Positions 1-8,668 of a stretch of 35,579 nucleotides of DNA are shown here, in pieces. Within the stretch, counting starts at the first letter, position 1; every line of letters begins with the position of its first letter. The notes under the pieces were generated by a model. That model saw nothing but the letters and a program-made list of their open reading frames with translations, had not been told where the DNA came from and made no database searches. The DNA lies in NCBI RefSeq assembly GCF_000422905.1, contig NZ_AUGY01000085.1, positions 1 to 35,579 of the forward strand, read 5' to 3'. Both the position numbers and the translations under genes were made by a program. This stretch comes from Paenibacillus alginolyticus DSM 5050 = NBRC 15375 (GTDB lineage Bacteria > Bacillota > Bacilli > Paenibacillales > NBRC-103111).

Positions 1-181
1 TTTTTGAACCCCGATGTGTACCTAGTGGGTGCCACATTGAAACCATACGCCGCCACGTCTTCTTAAGTTTTCTGGCTTCGGGATCTCTACCCAGCCTATC
101 AAGTCCCCAAAAAACTTTCGAGCTACTAGCTCGCAACCTTCAGGCACAGCAAGTTGAACATGATCAGTATGGCATTTCCAT
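1..181 (-). pseudogene. VOC (glyoxalase-fold) family protein, broken and cut by the window edge
   Basis: Read on the minus strand, one frame gives a typical VOC-family N-terminus: HTDHVQLAVPEG, then an ARKFFGDLIGW helix and a GGVWFQCGTH strand, then VHIGVQ. A TAG at 22-24 interrupts that frame just before VHIGVQ. The candidate ATGs at 181 and 175, behind a good GGAGG, are in another frame and reach a TGA within a few codons. The gene therefore has both a start-proximal frameshift and an internal stop. It begins 36 bp after the oxidoreductase stop and was probably co-transcribed with it. VOC proteins bind a metal and act as isomerases, dioxygenases or antibiotic-binding proteins; which of these applies cannot be told. 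The rest lies left of the window. Confidence 0.7.
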
Positions 182-216
182 ACCCTCCTGTCTCGTTTTG
201 AGAGATATTTTATAAC

Positions 217-1179
217 TTAAATATTGTATAGCTTCTCTAGGATTCTTTGCACTTGTAAGCCTGTTGAAAAATCGATAACGGTAGCATTACGACCTATAAT
301 CGATTGAAGAACAAAATCAACCAGCTCGTGCAGGTGATCTTTTTCCTCAAGTATGATAGGTTGCTGTGATTCTCCCCTAGCAGCAAAAAGTAATTGATTC
401 CAGTTGGCCAAGGATAACGTTCCCTGCGTTCCAATGGCCGTTAGTGACACATGTTCGACGGGGGCAGCGGAACTCATACCATTTACGACAACAGGTATAT
501 GATTCTCAAGTTCCATAAGAGCGATGATCCCGGTTTCACACGCATGCGGGTCTTCGGGGTATTCAACATAAGAGGTTACATTATGGAGAGCGCCGAATTG
601 AGCCAATATTAGTTGAATAAAGTGGGGGATCACTTCGCGGACAAATCCACCTTGCTCACGGCTGCCGATCCACGCATTTTGTTGCCAAGCACGGGGCCAC
701 ACTGGAAAATGGGTCGTGATTTCTATTCTGCGCAGATTTCCAATCGCCCCTTCTTGGATCCTACGTGAGAACTCACGATATGAAGGACGGAAGAACGTGG
801 GGAAGTTCATGGCATGTACGATATTCGCCTGAGTAGCCGCGCGGCACATAGCTTCCGCTTCATCAACAGAATTGGCGAGAGGTTTCTCGCAAAGTATATG
901 TTTCTTTGACTCCATCGCCTTCATTACAATCGGAAAATGATACTTAGGTGGAACGGCAATATAAACGAGATCTACATTATCATTTTGAATAACGTCCTCG
1001 TAACTGGTGCTGCCTGTAACATGATTGATTGAGCTAACCGTATGGGAAAGTAATGTTTCGTTGTTGTCACAAACAGCCCATACCTCCGAAGAAGGATGCT
1101 GCAAGAACGTTTGTAACAACTTCTGTCCGACTCCACCTAAGCCGATAATTCCAACACCTATCCGCTTATTTTCATTCAT
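217..1179 (-). CDS. Gfo/Idh/MocA family NAD(P)-dependent oxidoreductase
   Basis: A 320-aa protein of usual family length. The Rossmann nucleotide-binding loop GLGGVG is at residues 13-18. The family signature CEKP is at 97-100, its Lys taking part in catalysis. A GGFVREVIPH segment ends in the conserved active-site His near 186. The C-terminal half is the alpha/beta domain that binds substrate and mediates dimerisation. The family oxidises or reduces sugars, inositols and similar pyranoses in the cytoplasm; the substrate cannot be read from sequence. The ATG start has a GGTGG-type ribosome binding site about 9 nt upstream. The broken VOC gene follows 36 bp downstream, suggesting a former two-gene unit. 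No dedicated regulator or transporter is obvious beside it. Confidence 0.9.
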   Translation of the reverse strand: MNENKRIGVGIIGLGGVGQKLLQTFLQHPSSEVWAVCDNNETLLSHTVSSINHVTGSTSYEDVIQNDNVDLVYIAVPPKYHFPIVMKAMESKKHILCEKPLANSVDEAEAMCRAATQANIVHAMNFPTFFRPSYREFSRRIQEGAIGNLRRIEITTHFPVWPRAWQQNAWIGSREQGGFVREVIPHFIQLILAQFGALHNVTSYVEYPEDPHACETGIIALMELENHIPVVVNGMSSAAPVEHVSLTAIGTQGTLSLANWNQLLFAARGESQQPIILEEKDHLHELVDFVLQSIIGRNATVIDFSTGLQVQRILEKLYNI

Positions 1180-1409
1180 AAAATACCACCCGTTTTCCTG
1201 TTATTCTTGATTTGTACATGTTTTAAATTTAACCCACATCATACCTTTATAAAAAGCGAAAAATTTCTCAGTATTATTACACTTTTCCCCTTACGAACAC
1301 TCTGCTAGAATACAGAAATACCATAGATTAATAACGAAAGAAGATTGAATTATGCATCCTGCTTAGCTCTATCAATAATTTTGGAAGTAATAGATATGGG
1401 GGGATAAGT

Positions 1410-1621
1410 ATGAGTCCAGCGATTATTAAAAGCAAAACATCAATGAAAAAAAAGAAGAGGTTCAAAACCTCTCCCGATATGATATGGCTATTTTGCAAAA
1501 TGCATCTTTCTTAAGCTTGATTCGAACGAGAGTCCTTCGTTATGAAAAGAATCAATTTGAATACATACGAGATAATAGCCAATCCAGTAAAAGTGCCAAA
1601 ATGGCTTTGACTACAATGTAA
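1410..1621 (+). pseudogene. Degenerate coding stretch, possibly DUF485-like small membrane protein
   Basis: This is the only coding-like signal in the gap at 1180-1822. An ATG behind a GGGGGG stretch opens a frame (MSPAIIKSKTSMKKKK) that hits a stop after 33 codons. If one A is lost from the A-run, reading continues as LSRYDMAILQNASFLSL followed by IRTR, stopping at TAA 1619-1621. The YD..ILQN.SF..LIR pattern resembles the start of DUF485 proteins, small membrane partners of acetate-type symporters, but the hydrophobic half that should follow is absent. Its position, divergent from a RocR-like activator, would suit a regulated target. I saw no sigma-54 promoter (GG-N10-GC) in front. The identification is weak. 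Confidence 0.3.
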
Positions 1622-1822
1622 TTCGAAATCGTGGTGAAGACAACAAAGTTACGCAGTAGCTTTGAAATAAACATCCATCCGCATTCCAAATATGGCTGCG
1701 ATCACGTATAGTTGTATACTGCTTATGTTTCCTATCCTTATTAAAGTGACAAATCGATATATTGGACTTTCTTAGTAGTATTATCAGCACTCAGAAGAAT
1801 TTTTTCCTTCTCGCCAACATTG

Positions 1823-3148
1823 TCATAGTTTTTCCATTTGCTTCACTTTATCGGTTAATCTACCGGCAGAGATTGTTGCCATTTGGTCACCCCACTGAGC
1901 GGATCGTAGGGAGGGAGATGCTGTTTTTATATGATTCCCGAAGAAATAAGCGGGAAGGTGACTTTCTTCTATGATTTCACATTCCAGTTCCATCATATTA
2001 TATGTGGATTCGATGGCATGGCTTAATTCCCGTATATTGCCTGGCCAATGGTAGTTCATTAAGTTATTCAGTGAAGCTGGGCTAATGCCTGTTATTTTCA
2101 TGCCGAATATGTGATTGAATTTATAAATAAAGTGGTGAGTGAGGAGAGGAATATCTTCTTTTCTTTGCACAAGTGGAGGAAGGTACAGATTCACGACATT
2201 TAGCCGGTAGAAAAGATCGCTGCGCAGCAATCCTTTTTCTAATGCTTCCTTCGGATCTATATTCATGGCAGTAATGATGCGGACATCAACTTGTTGTTCT
2301 TGGGTACCCCCGACTCGGCGAACGATCCCGTCTTGAAGCACCCGCAATAGTTTAGCCTGCAAAAATAAATCTAAGCTATTTAACTCATCCAGAAAAAGAG
2401 TTCCCCCGTTAGCTTGCTCAAATAATCCAGCACGGTCGATCGCGCCAGTAAACGCTCCTCTAGCGGTTCCGAACATAATACCTTCCATCAGCTCGTTGGG
2501 GACTGCCGCGCAATTTTGAGCAATATATAGACGGTTTCGGCGGGCTCCGGCATTGTGTATGCTCTGGGCGAACAATTCTTTACCGGTGCCGGTAGGTCCG
2601 GAAATCAAAACAGGCGAGCTAGTACGTGATGCCTTTTTGGCGAAGGAGATTGTATGTAGGAAGGTTTCGTTTTTGCCAATTAAATCACTGAAATGATATC
2701 TGGCGGAGCTTTCGGTTTTCTTATCTTTTGATGGTGATTCGTAGATTTGATGCCTGAGATCAAGAATTTGGTCGTGGAGATGAACAATGCTTGTTATATC
2801 CTTTGCCACTTCTAAGGCACCGATGATTTCGCCATTTTCCAAAAGAGGATACGTGCTGTTAATAGTTGTGACACGTTTCCCCGTTATACTTACGTATGTT
2901 TGTATTTTTTCTCGTATTTCTATACCTGTGTAGAACTTTAATGAAAGTGCTCGTTTCATTCGTTAGGGAAGGAAAGATGTCGAAGAAGTTCTTTCCTACA
3001 ACTTGTTCTCGCTTAAAACCATCGGTTTCAGCCATCTTATCATTTTAAAAAATGGTTATTCCCTTGTTATCGATCAGATGAACACCGACATCAATGATAT
3101 TCAACATTTTCTCAAAATACTTTGATCCATGATCGTCTGCTCGGACAT
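1823..3148 (-). pseudogene. RocR-like sigma-54 interacting activator, broken (PAS + AAA+, no HTH)
   Basis: The largest open part (1823-2959) carries a sigma-54 activator AAA+ domain: Walker A GPTGTGKE, the sigma-54 contact loop GAFTGA, and Walker B GGTLFLDEL. Upstream the PAS sensor domain is readable from ATG 3148 (MSEQTIMDQSILRKMLNIID) but is cut by TAA at 3045-3047. The frame must then shift near 2930 to join the AAA+ part. The 3' end stops at QMEKL, where RocR-type proteins continue with about 40 residues of Fis-type DNA-binding helix-turn-helix; none is recognisable below 1823. Three independent lesions make this a pseudogene. Intact relatives activate arginine or amino-acid catabolic operons from enhancer sites. 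No surviving target operon is in the window. Confidence 0.85.
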
Positions 3149-3271
3149 TAAGTTCACCCGCCTCACGAAGAAAGGTTCAATGGTTCAATTAACAACTTAT
3201 GATATTCAGACTGGAAAAATGACCAATGGAAAAACAAAAAGCCACATGGAGGACGGAAGTAATTGACCGCT

Positions 3272-4273
3272 CTACATGGAGCGGCTTTGCTTCTTTTTCA
3301 ACTGAGTCAAAAAGAACTGAATGATGAGCAACGTTAAGATATAAAACGTGATGATACCGCCCATTATCCAGGGAAATGTACGAATATGTTGAATACCATA
3401 AGCAATGAGCGCGCACCATTCTCCGGTATTTGTGTATTGCACACCTTTGGCACCCAGATCTGAAAATAACGTCTGTCCACTGCCGATAAATAAACCAAGC
3501 ACCGCTAGCTGCCCGATAATAAACATGACCTGGACAAATTCACTGAGAAACGCAAATACAAGCTCTTCTTTGATATTCGGGAGAATATGCCGAAACGCTA
3601 TGCGAAACTTGGAGGCTCCCATCGTTTTGGACGTATAGACGAAAAGCTTTTCATTCACATGCTGTGCTCTCCGGTATGTATGCTCCGCCAAGGGAAAAAT
3701 GCCGGTAAATATGATACACGCCATATAGATGGCTGTAAAAATCTTTTGATTCGGATGATCAACAGGCATGGGCATATTCAATCGCAAACCTACATACACC
3801 GAGGTCAAGAGAGGGTAGATCATAATGAGCGCAGGTACAGATGAAGTCAGCTTATTCATAATTGACAAGAACCCGCTCCCCCTTTGGTTGATGCCCACAT
3901 ATAAGCCGAGGGAAACAGCGATAATGAAACGCATTATAACAATCGAAAGAGCTACGAATATCGTAAATTTCATACCATTTAGAATTAAGCTAAACAGATC
4001 AACCCCCCGATGATCCGTTCCTAGCCAATGCTTACTGTCCGGCTCTAGGGGTGGAAATTTACTTTTCCCTGCAGCATCCTGCATTAATTTCCCCGTTTCC
4101 ATATGTCCATATTTATTATCGATTTCATATGGCTTTAAAACACTGCCAAATATCGCAGTAAGCAATAGAACAATCAGGCCTGTCCATGCAAGCAAATAGG
4201 TCCAATTCGTTTGATGTCTAGCGGGTCTTCTTACTTCTATAGCCGTCTTCACTGTTGTTGGGCTAACACTCAT
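3272..4273 (-). CDS. ABC transporter permease, Opp/Dpp C type
   Basis: A 333-aa integral membrane protein. A short cytoplasmic N-terminus precedes TM1 (YLLAWTGLIVLLLTAIFG). An extracytoplasmic loop contains the OppC/DppC-type segment HWLGTDHRGVDLFS. About five further helices follow, with the EAA-type cytoplasmic loop (SKTMGASKFRIAFRHILPN) that docks on the ATPase. It ends with a basic KKKQSRSM tail. The gene starts 4 nt after the partner permease stop, so the two are co-translated. Such pairs form the channel for peptides, nickel or similar ligands. No solute-binding protein or ATPase lies nearby, so those parts must be encoded elsewhere or have been lost. Confidence 0.85.
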   Translation of the reverse strand: MSVSPTTVKTAIEVRRPARHQTNWTYLLAWTGLIVLLLTAIFGSVLKPYEIDNKYGHMETGKLMQDAAGKSKFPPLEPDSKHWLGTDHRGVDLFSLILNGMKFTIFVALSIVIMRFIIAVSLGLYVGINQRGSGFLSIMNKLTSSVPALIMIYPLLTSVYVGLRLNMPMPVDHPNQKIFTAIYMACIIFTGIFPLAEHTYRRAQHVNEKLFVYTSKTMGASKFRIAFRHILPNIKEELVFAFLSEFVQVMFIIGQLAVLGLFIGSGQTLFSDLGAKGVQYTNTGEWCALIAYGIQHIRTFPWIMGGIITFYILTLLIIQFFLTQLKKKQSRSM

Positions 4274-4277
4274 TGTT

Positions 4278-5348
4278 TCAGGCTACCTCCTTTACAACTG
4301 GAATAAGCAACTTACGAAGCAGCGCATAGATGCCATTGAGCAACAACGTAACAATGATTAGGATCATGATGGTAAAAGGCATGGCATTTTGAACGGTCAG
4401 ATCCGGATAAAACATATACCCGCCGACGCCCATAATGTTACAAATTACTTCAGCGATGACCATGCTAGCAACAGCCATAGTCGTCGCTTTCGGCAGTGCA
4501 GCAAGCAAGTCCTCCCATACGTTACGCAGTACGTGCTTCATGACAATCTGAAGCAATGATAAACCGATAGCACTGGCTGTTCGAATATAATTTTGTGATA
4601 ATTCCCGCTCAACAGCCATTCGCAGTGTTCCGTATAAAAGCGTCGTCGGCAGTAAACTAACCGTCAACAGTGGAATGATAATTGGCTTTTCCGATCCAAG
4701 CTGATATAACTGCAACAACGGATGCGACCAGATTTTGCTTGCTGTGATGGTTAGTACTTGAAGCAAGGTGATGAGCGCAAAGTCAGGAATACTGAGAAAA
4801 ATAACCTGCAACCCATCAAGTACTCGCCCGGCAGGACTACTCAAAGCAGCTATGACTGATAATGTAATACCAAGAACTACGGAAAGGCCTAAGGCCGATA
4901 TGATATACAGCAATGAATGCGGAAACATGAGCTTGATCTGTTCGGTGATCAGTTTCTCCACCCGACTATTGTTAAACCTGACGCTGCCGAAATCACCTTG
5001 GAGATACTGACTGATGAGCTTTCCGTTTTCCAACATGTAGGCTTCTAACGAGAACTGAGGCTTTACTTGAACCGGCAGTGCTTGTGATACCCCTTGTGTC
5101 TTTTTGAACATTGCAACGAATTCATTCTCTCTTCCAAATGGTACGGAAACGATGTTATTTGCTTTATCTTTGATGCGAACTTCCGGGTAGGGTGCAATCA
5201 ACTGTTCCAACGTAACGGTGGGCCATATATACAGCTTTACTAGCTTTGGCATTTTTGTAATATAACCCTTATTCGGGGTACAAAAGAAAAAAGCAGAAAC
5301 AAATAAGAAGATAATGATTGCCGTCCATTGAAGTGTTTTTTTTGTCAT
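4278..5348 (-). CDS. ABC transporter permease, Opp/Dpp B type
   Basis: Encodes 356 aa from the ATG at 5348, preferred over the ATG at 5381 because GGAGGT lies 6 nt upstream of it. TM1 is IIIFLFVSAFFFC. A long extracytoplasmic loop of about 100 residues contains the OppB-like YLQGDFGSVRF segment. Five more helices follow, with an EAA loop at NYIRTASAIGLSLLQIVMKH. It forms the other half of the channel with the gene directly downstream, which begins 4 nt after its stop. The loop between TM1 and TM2 is longer than in typical DppB. The operon has its own sigma-A promoter and palindrome upstream. The missing binding protein and ATPases make it an orphan half-transporter. Confidence 0.85.
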   Translation of the reverse strand: MTKKTLQWTAIIIFLFVSAFFFCTPNKGYITKMPKLVKLYIWPTVTLEQLIAPYPEVRIKDKANNIVSVPFGRENEFVAMFKKTQGVSQALPVQVKPQFSLEAYMLENGKLISQYLQGDFGSVRFNNSRVEKLITEQIKLMFPHSLLYIISALGLSVVLGITLSVIAALSSPAGRVLDGLQVIFLSIPDFALITLLQVLTITASKIWSHPLLQLYQLGSEKPIIIPLLTVSLLPTTLLYGTLRMAVERELSQNYIRTASAIGLSLLQIVMKHVLRNVWEDLLAALPKATTMAVASMVIAEVICNIMGVGGYMFYPDLTVQNAMPFTIMILIIVTLLLNGIYALLRKLLIPVVKEVA

Positions 5349-5403
5349 TGGTGACCTCCGTTTGATAGATAAAAGAGACATCCTATTTTTTGGAGAAAAA
5401 TCA

Positions 5404-5441
5404 GGATAATTTTATTATCCATAGGACAATTAATGTGTCAA
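5404..5441 (-). promoter_or_regulatory. Sigma-A promoter with palindromic operator for the permease pair
   Basis: On the minus strand a perfect -35 TTGACA (5436-5441) is followed after 16 nt by -10 GATAAT (5414-5419). It points at the permease start about 65 nt downstream. The perfect inverted repeat GGATAAT-TTT-ATTATCC (5404-5420) covers the -10, a position where a bound dimer would block transcription. The promoter lies over the first codons of the intron-protein relic on the opposite strand. Confidence 0.6.
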
Positions 5442-5816
5442 CTCAAATTTCTTTCATCCAAATCAAACCAAGACTGAAAAGGCTAGATTCCTTGGATATG
5501 ACGTACACGTATTGCATTGTGATGCAAAACATGATGATCGTGGACAGCGTAGTATAAACGGCGTTATTGGTTTGAGTATTCCAGATGAAAAGATTAGAAA
5601 CAAGGCTAAGAATTATATGTCCAAAGGGAGAGCAACACACCGCAAAGAACGAACTATTAACGGGGATTTCGACATTATCAGTCAATACCAATCTGAATTC
5701 CGCGGTTTCGTTCAATATTACCTTTTGGCGTACAATGCCATAAACTCGTGAAGTTAAAGCGGACGATGGAACTTTCTCTTGCTTACACGCTAGCCACATC
5801 ACCGAACCTCCATACA
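5421..5816 (+). pseudogene. Group II intron reverse transcriptase/maturase, C-terminal remnant
   Basis: The plus strand encodes the end of an intron-encoded protein. The thumb/domain X entry is TEKARFLGYDV, followed by RRSING-like QRSINGVIGL, then the maturase core with HRKERTINGDFDII and QYQSEFRGFVQYYLLAYN. After the first stop near 5751 a one-base shift restores HKLVKLKRTMELSLA, the usual continuation. The reverse transcriptase catalytic domain (YADD box) and the HNH endonuclease are missing, and no intron domain V hairpin was found nearby. It is a non-functional fragment left by an old insertion. The minus-strand reading frame over the same bases is a shadow. Confidence 0.85.
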
Positions 5817-5817
5817 A

Positions 5818-5854
5818 AATGAAGAAAGCACCCGATGAGGGTGCTTTCTTCATT
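5818..5854 (-). terminator. Strong bidirectional terminator
   Basis: A perfect 13-bp stem, GAAGAAAGCACCC (5821-5833) paired with GGGTGCTTTCTTC (5839-5851), has a 5-nt loop and A/T extensions on both sides. It lies about 110 nt past the stop of the alpha/beta hydrolase, which it most likely terminates. Confidence 0.8.
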
Positions 5855-5965
5855 TTATGGGAAGTATGGGAGGAGAACCCCTCAGGATTAAGTCGGCACT
5901 GAGCGTATCGCTTCGTAGAAGGTATAGAGGGTACATCGCTTGCTCAATGAGGACAAAGTACTATC

Positions 5966-7003
5966 TTATTGTTCTATATCAGTGCCTACATCATTAATCA
6001 GAATATGTTCAATTTTTCTTGCGTCGTCAAGGTGAAAAATGTGCGAAGACTTCTCGACCCAGAACAACTTTTTTGTTTTCGTGGCTTTCACATGATCAAA
6101 GTATTTTTGAACTAGGCTGCCGTATACATGAACATCTTTACGTCCATGAATAAAGTAGATGGGTATCTCGATATTATTTGCGGTGTTTAAAAAGTTGACT
6201 GTAGAAAAATCTTCGATCATTTGCTGTGTGTAAGAAAATATGAAGCCTTTATAGAATGAATTGTAAATGTCCTTTAGCGTATAATCAGGCGAATTAAGCA
6301 TGATCTTAACAGCGTCCATAAGGCGAGGATGCTGAATCTCTTTATCCTTATAGATCATGGAATTGTATTTCATTAACCACTTTCTCAACTCACCCCATTG
6401 CTTAAAGCTTTTCGTGTAAGGTGGTTCTCCTAATCGGGTTAATTCATCAACAGCCTTTTTGTTTCCTCTCTTTTTTGCTTCGATTATAGCCCATTCTCGA
6501 CATAGTCGGTCGTTTTCAGGCCAATCGACAATCTGAGAAATCCCTATGTAGGCATGCAATTTATCAGGAATTTTTGCTGCAAGAGACAGACCGATAACGC
6601 TTCCCCACGAATGTGCAGCAATGCATATTTTATTTTGGTTAAAACGTTTCCTAAGGTAATCTACAAGCTCCTCTGCGTCAGAAATGAACTGAGAGAGCTT
6701 TATTGATTCTTTGGGGATGCTTGGATGATACGACTTCCCTGTTCCTCTCTGGTCCCAAAACACAAGTACATAATGTTGAATGAGCTCCTTGGTGGTTGTT
6801 GCCACTGTATAATCCCGAGATCTACAGCTTATACCTGGCAGCGGCATGCTTGGACCTCCATGTATGAATAGAAGCACAGGTTTGTCGATAAGTTCGGCTT
6901 GTATTAAAATGGATTGTTCTATCCCACCAATGTTCAATATCTCAACCTTACTGATTCCAGTTTCTGATATTGTAAAATCCCTCTTTCCTGAGAGTAACTT
7001 CAA
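5966..7003 (-). CDS. Alpha/beta hydrolase, proline iminopeptidase-like (S33)
   Basis: A 345-aa cytoplasmic alpha/beta hydrolase. The oxyanion-hole motif HGGP is at residues 48-51 and the DQRGTGKS loop at about 84-91. The nucleophile Ser132 sits in the elbow HSWGS (131-135). The likely acid is Asp290 in HGRKD and the catalytic base His321 in SSH. HGGP, DQRGTG and the Gly-x-Ser-x-Gly-like elbow are the pattern of proline iminopeptidases and related S33 enzymes. A helical cap fills residues 160-270. The start is TTG with GAGGATGG about 10 nt upstream. It appears monocistronic, with the strong hairpin at 5818-5854 downstream. Peptidase versus esterase activity cannot be decided from sequence. Confidence 0.85.
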   Translation of the reverse strand: MKLLSGKRDFTISETGISKVEILNIGGIEQSILIQAELIDKPVLLFIHGGPSMPLPGISCRSRDYTVATTTKELIQHYVLVFWDQRGTGKSYHPSIPKESIKLSQFISDAEELVDYLRKRFNQNKICIAAHSWGSVIGLSLAAKIPDKLHAYIGISQIVDWPENDRLCREWAIIEAKKRGNKKAVDELTRLGEPPYTKSFKQWGELRKWLMKYNSMIYKDKEIQHPRLMDAVKIMLNSPDYTLKDIYNSFYKGFIFSYTQQMIEDFSTVNFLNTANNIEIPIYFIHGRKDVHVYGSLVQKYFDHVKATKTKKLFWVEKSSHIFHLDDARKIEHILINDVGTDIEQ

Positions 7004-7085
7004 AGTCGCACACCATCCTCGTTATATGTATGATTAGGATTATTTTAACATACGGGGCGCTCCTCGGGTGACATCAAAACTGTGA

Positions 7086-7985
7086 CTACACCCGTAGATG
7101 CCTGTGTGGCGATATTTTCGGAACTCTTTTCCTCTGAGGATCCTTAAAACTCTCTTCAATTAATTGCAATAACTCTTTTGCAAAATCAAAGTTATTTTCA
7201 CTGGAGAAAATAAACCTATTTGACATTGCGACCTGCCCTGAGTTTTCGTGATTTGCAAAATCCTCAGTAAATTCAACAGAAGACACATTATTATTTAATT
7301 TTTGAAGTTTTCTCCAATAACTAGGCTCATAACAATATAGTACAACTGTTGGTGATAGTGGAAATACAATAGACATCCCCTCATCAAATACTCTTGGCCC
7401 AACCACCCATTGTTTGAAATCTTTGGTTTTTATTAATATCGGGTGATCGGATGTATAGAAAGTTGCATTACTTTTATTTACCCCAAAAATCCAGTAACAA
7501 TTATAAATCTGTTGTTTAATAGGATTAAATGTATCTTCATTCCAAAGCATTGCAGTATGCAAGCTTGTGGCATCTTCTCTAGCATCATAATTATCAACGT
7601 TCATTTCTGTCAATTGTATCAAGAGCTCTCGAGCTTCCATAGTTCTTAATAACTGAAGAGTCATATACAATGACATAATATCCCTATTTGAATCGGGTAT
7701 TTCAATAAAGTCGACCGAATAGGATAACTGTCTAAACCAATCTTGCATAATATTACTTGCTTCTGATTCCAAGGCAGAAAACTGTTTTTCCATGATTAAT
7801 GGGTCTCTGCCTTGTAATTCAAATTCATGTAATCTATAAAAATGGTTTACACCTGCTATATTCTCTGCAGCTGATGTAAAAACTTTGTTCTCCTTTTTGT
7901 CGTATATCCATAATTTATTGGACTGATTATTGAAATTTGATAGATAAAATCGAGGAACATAGTGATGAAATTTTGCTTCGCTCAT
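7086..7985 (-). CDS. DUF4238 domain-containing protein
   Basis: Encodes 299 aa from the ATG at 7985, chosen over 8012 because AAAGGAG lies directly upstream and the protein then opens with the DUF4238 signature KFHHYVPRFYLSNF. Further family features follow: LWIYDKKENKVF, a helical middle, then FYTSDHPILI and MSIVFPLSPTVVLYCYEP. The family is widespread, has no established activity and often turns up in accessory or defence-rich regions. The gene is AT-rich compared with the hydrolase beside it. It stands alone, with no neighbour close enough to form an operon. Cytosolic; no signal peptide or membrane segment. Confidence 0.8.
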   Translation of the reverse strand: MSEAKFHHYVPRFYLSNFNNQSNKLWIYDKKENKVFTSAAENIAGVNHFYRLHEFELQGRDPLIMEKQFSALESEASNIMQDWFRQLSYSVDFIEIPDSNRDIMSLYMTLQLLRTMEARELLIQLTEMNVDNYDAREDATSLHTAMLWNEDTFNPIKQQIYNCYWIFGVNKSNATFYTSDHPILIKTKDFKQWVVGPRVFDEGMSIVFPLSPTVVLYCYEPSYWRKLQKLNNNVSSVEFTEDFANHENSGQVAMSNRFIFSSENNFDFAKELLQLIEESFKDPQRKRVPKISPHRHLRV

Positions 7986-8152
7986 ATGCAGTTCTCCTTT
8001 CAACGAATTCAATCTGTAAATTAGTTCATGAAAACGGGATTCAGCAAGTACCCAATACGTTGCCTCTATTTTCCTTCTCCACGTAAATATTCAAATTTAA
8101 CATCGTGTCATTAAAATGATTGAAACATAGCCCCTCACTTTTACTTCTTTAC

Positions 8153-8389
8153 TTAGGCTTTAAAGCGACTGTTATATTCACAGAAACAGGATAATACGAA
8201 GTTTATCGTCATTAGATACCTGGAATATTCAAACATGGAGACAGCCGATCCTGCAGCCTTAAAATATCTTTTGTACTTGATATCGCCAACTGTCGCTAGA
8301 GCACCGGAAAGGATATGACAAAAGATGTTGCAGTAGGCCGTTTCAACGATCTGCGCATTAAATTCACTACCTTTTGTCTGTCTTTTCAT
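8153..8389 (-). CDS. Small hypothetical protein, doubtful
   Basis: A 78-codon frame starting MKRQTKGSEFNAQIVE, slightly like the first residues of IS3-type OrfA transposase proteins, with nothing recognisable afterwards. The ribosome binding site is poor (GAGATG about 9 nt upstream). It may be a chance frame or an insertion-sequence remnant. The bases on each side (7986-8152 and 8390-8668) hold no coding signal I can recognise. Confidence 0.2.
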   Translation of the reverse strand: MKRQTKGSEFNAQIVETAYCNIFCHILSGALATVGDIKYKRYFKAAGSAVSMFEYSRYLMTINFVLSCFCEYNSRFKA

Positions 8390-8668
8390 TAATTTTTTTC
8401 ATCTCATAATATTAATACAACAAAACCCTAAATAATTCATTCTTACAAGAAGGATCGAGCAACTGCAGATCGTGTACCTGACGCATGCAGAAGAAGTCTG
8501 CTGCGGCGACGCTCTGTGGCCAACTGCTACAGACGAGACAGTGGGGAGGGATAGGGACACAGTCGGCTTATGATAGCTTTTAACCCATCGATATGGTCAA
8601 TATCTATTACGAGAGCTTTCAGCAGTAGTCATTCCATAATTAAACCGAACACTTTTATGTTATAGCAT

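Noticed and set aside
1180..1822. Sigma-54 promoter near the RocR-like relic
   Set aside because: No GG-N10-GC pattern with the usual flanks was found.
5443..5853. 136-codon minus-strand frame
   Set aside because: It begins inside a terminator hairpin and lies antisense to a clear group II intron protein remnant; no family features.
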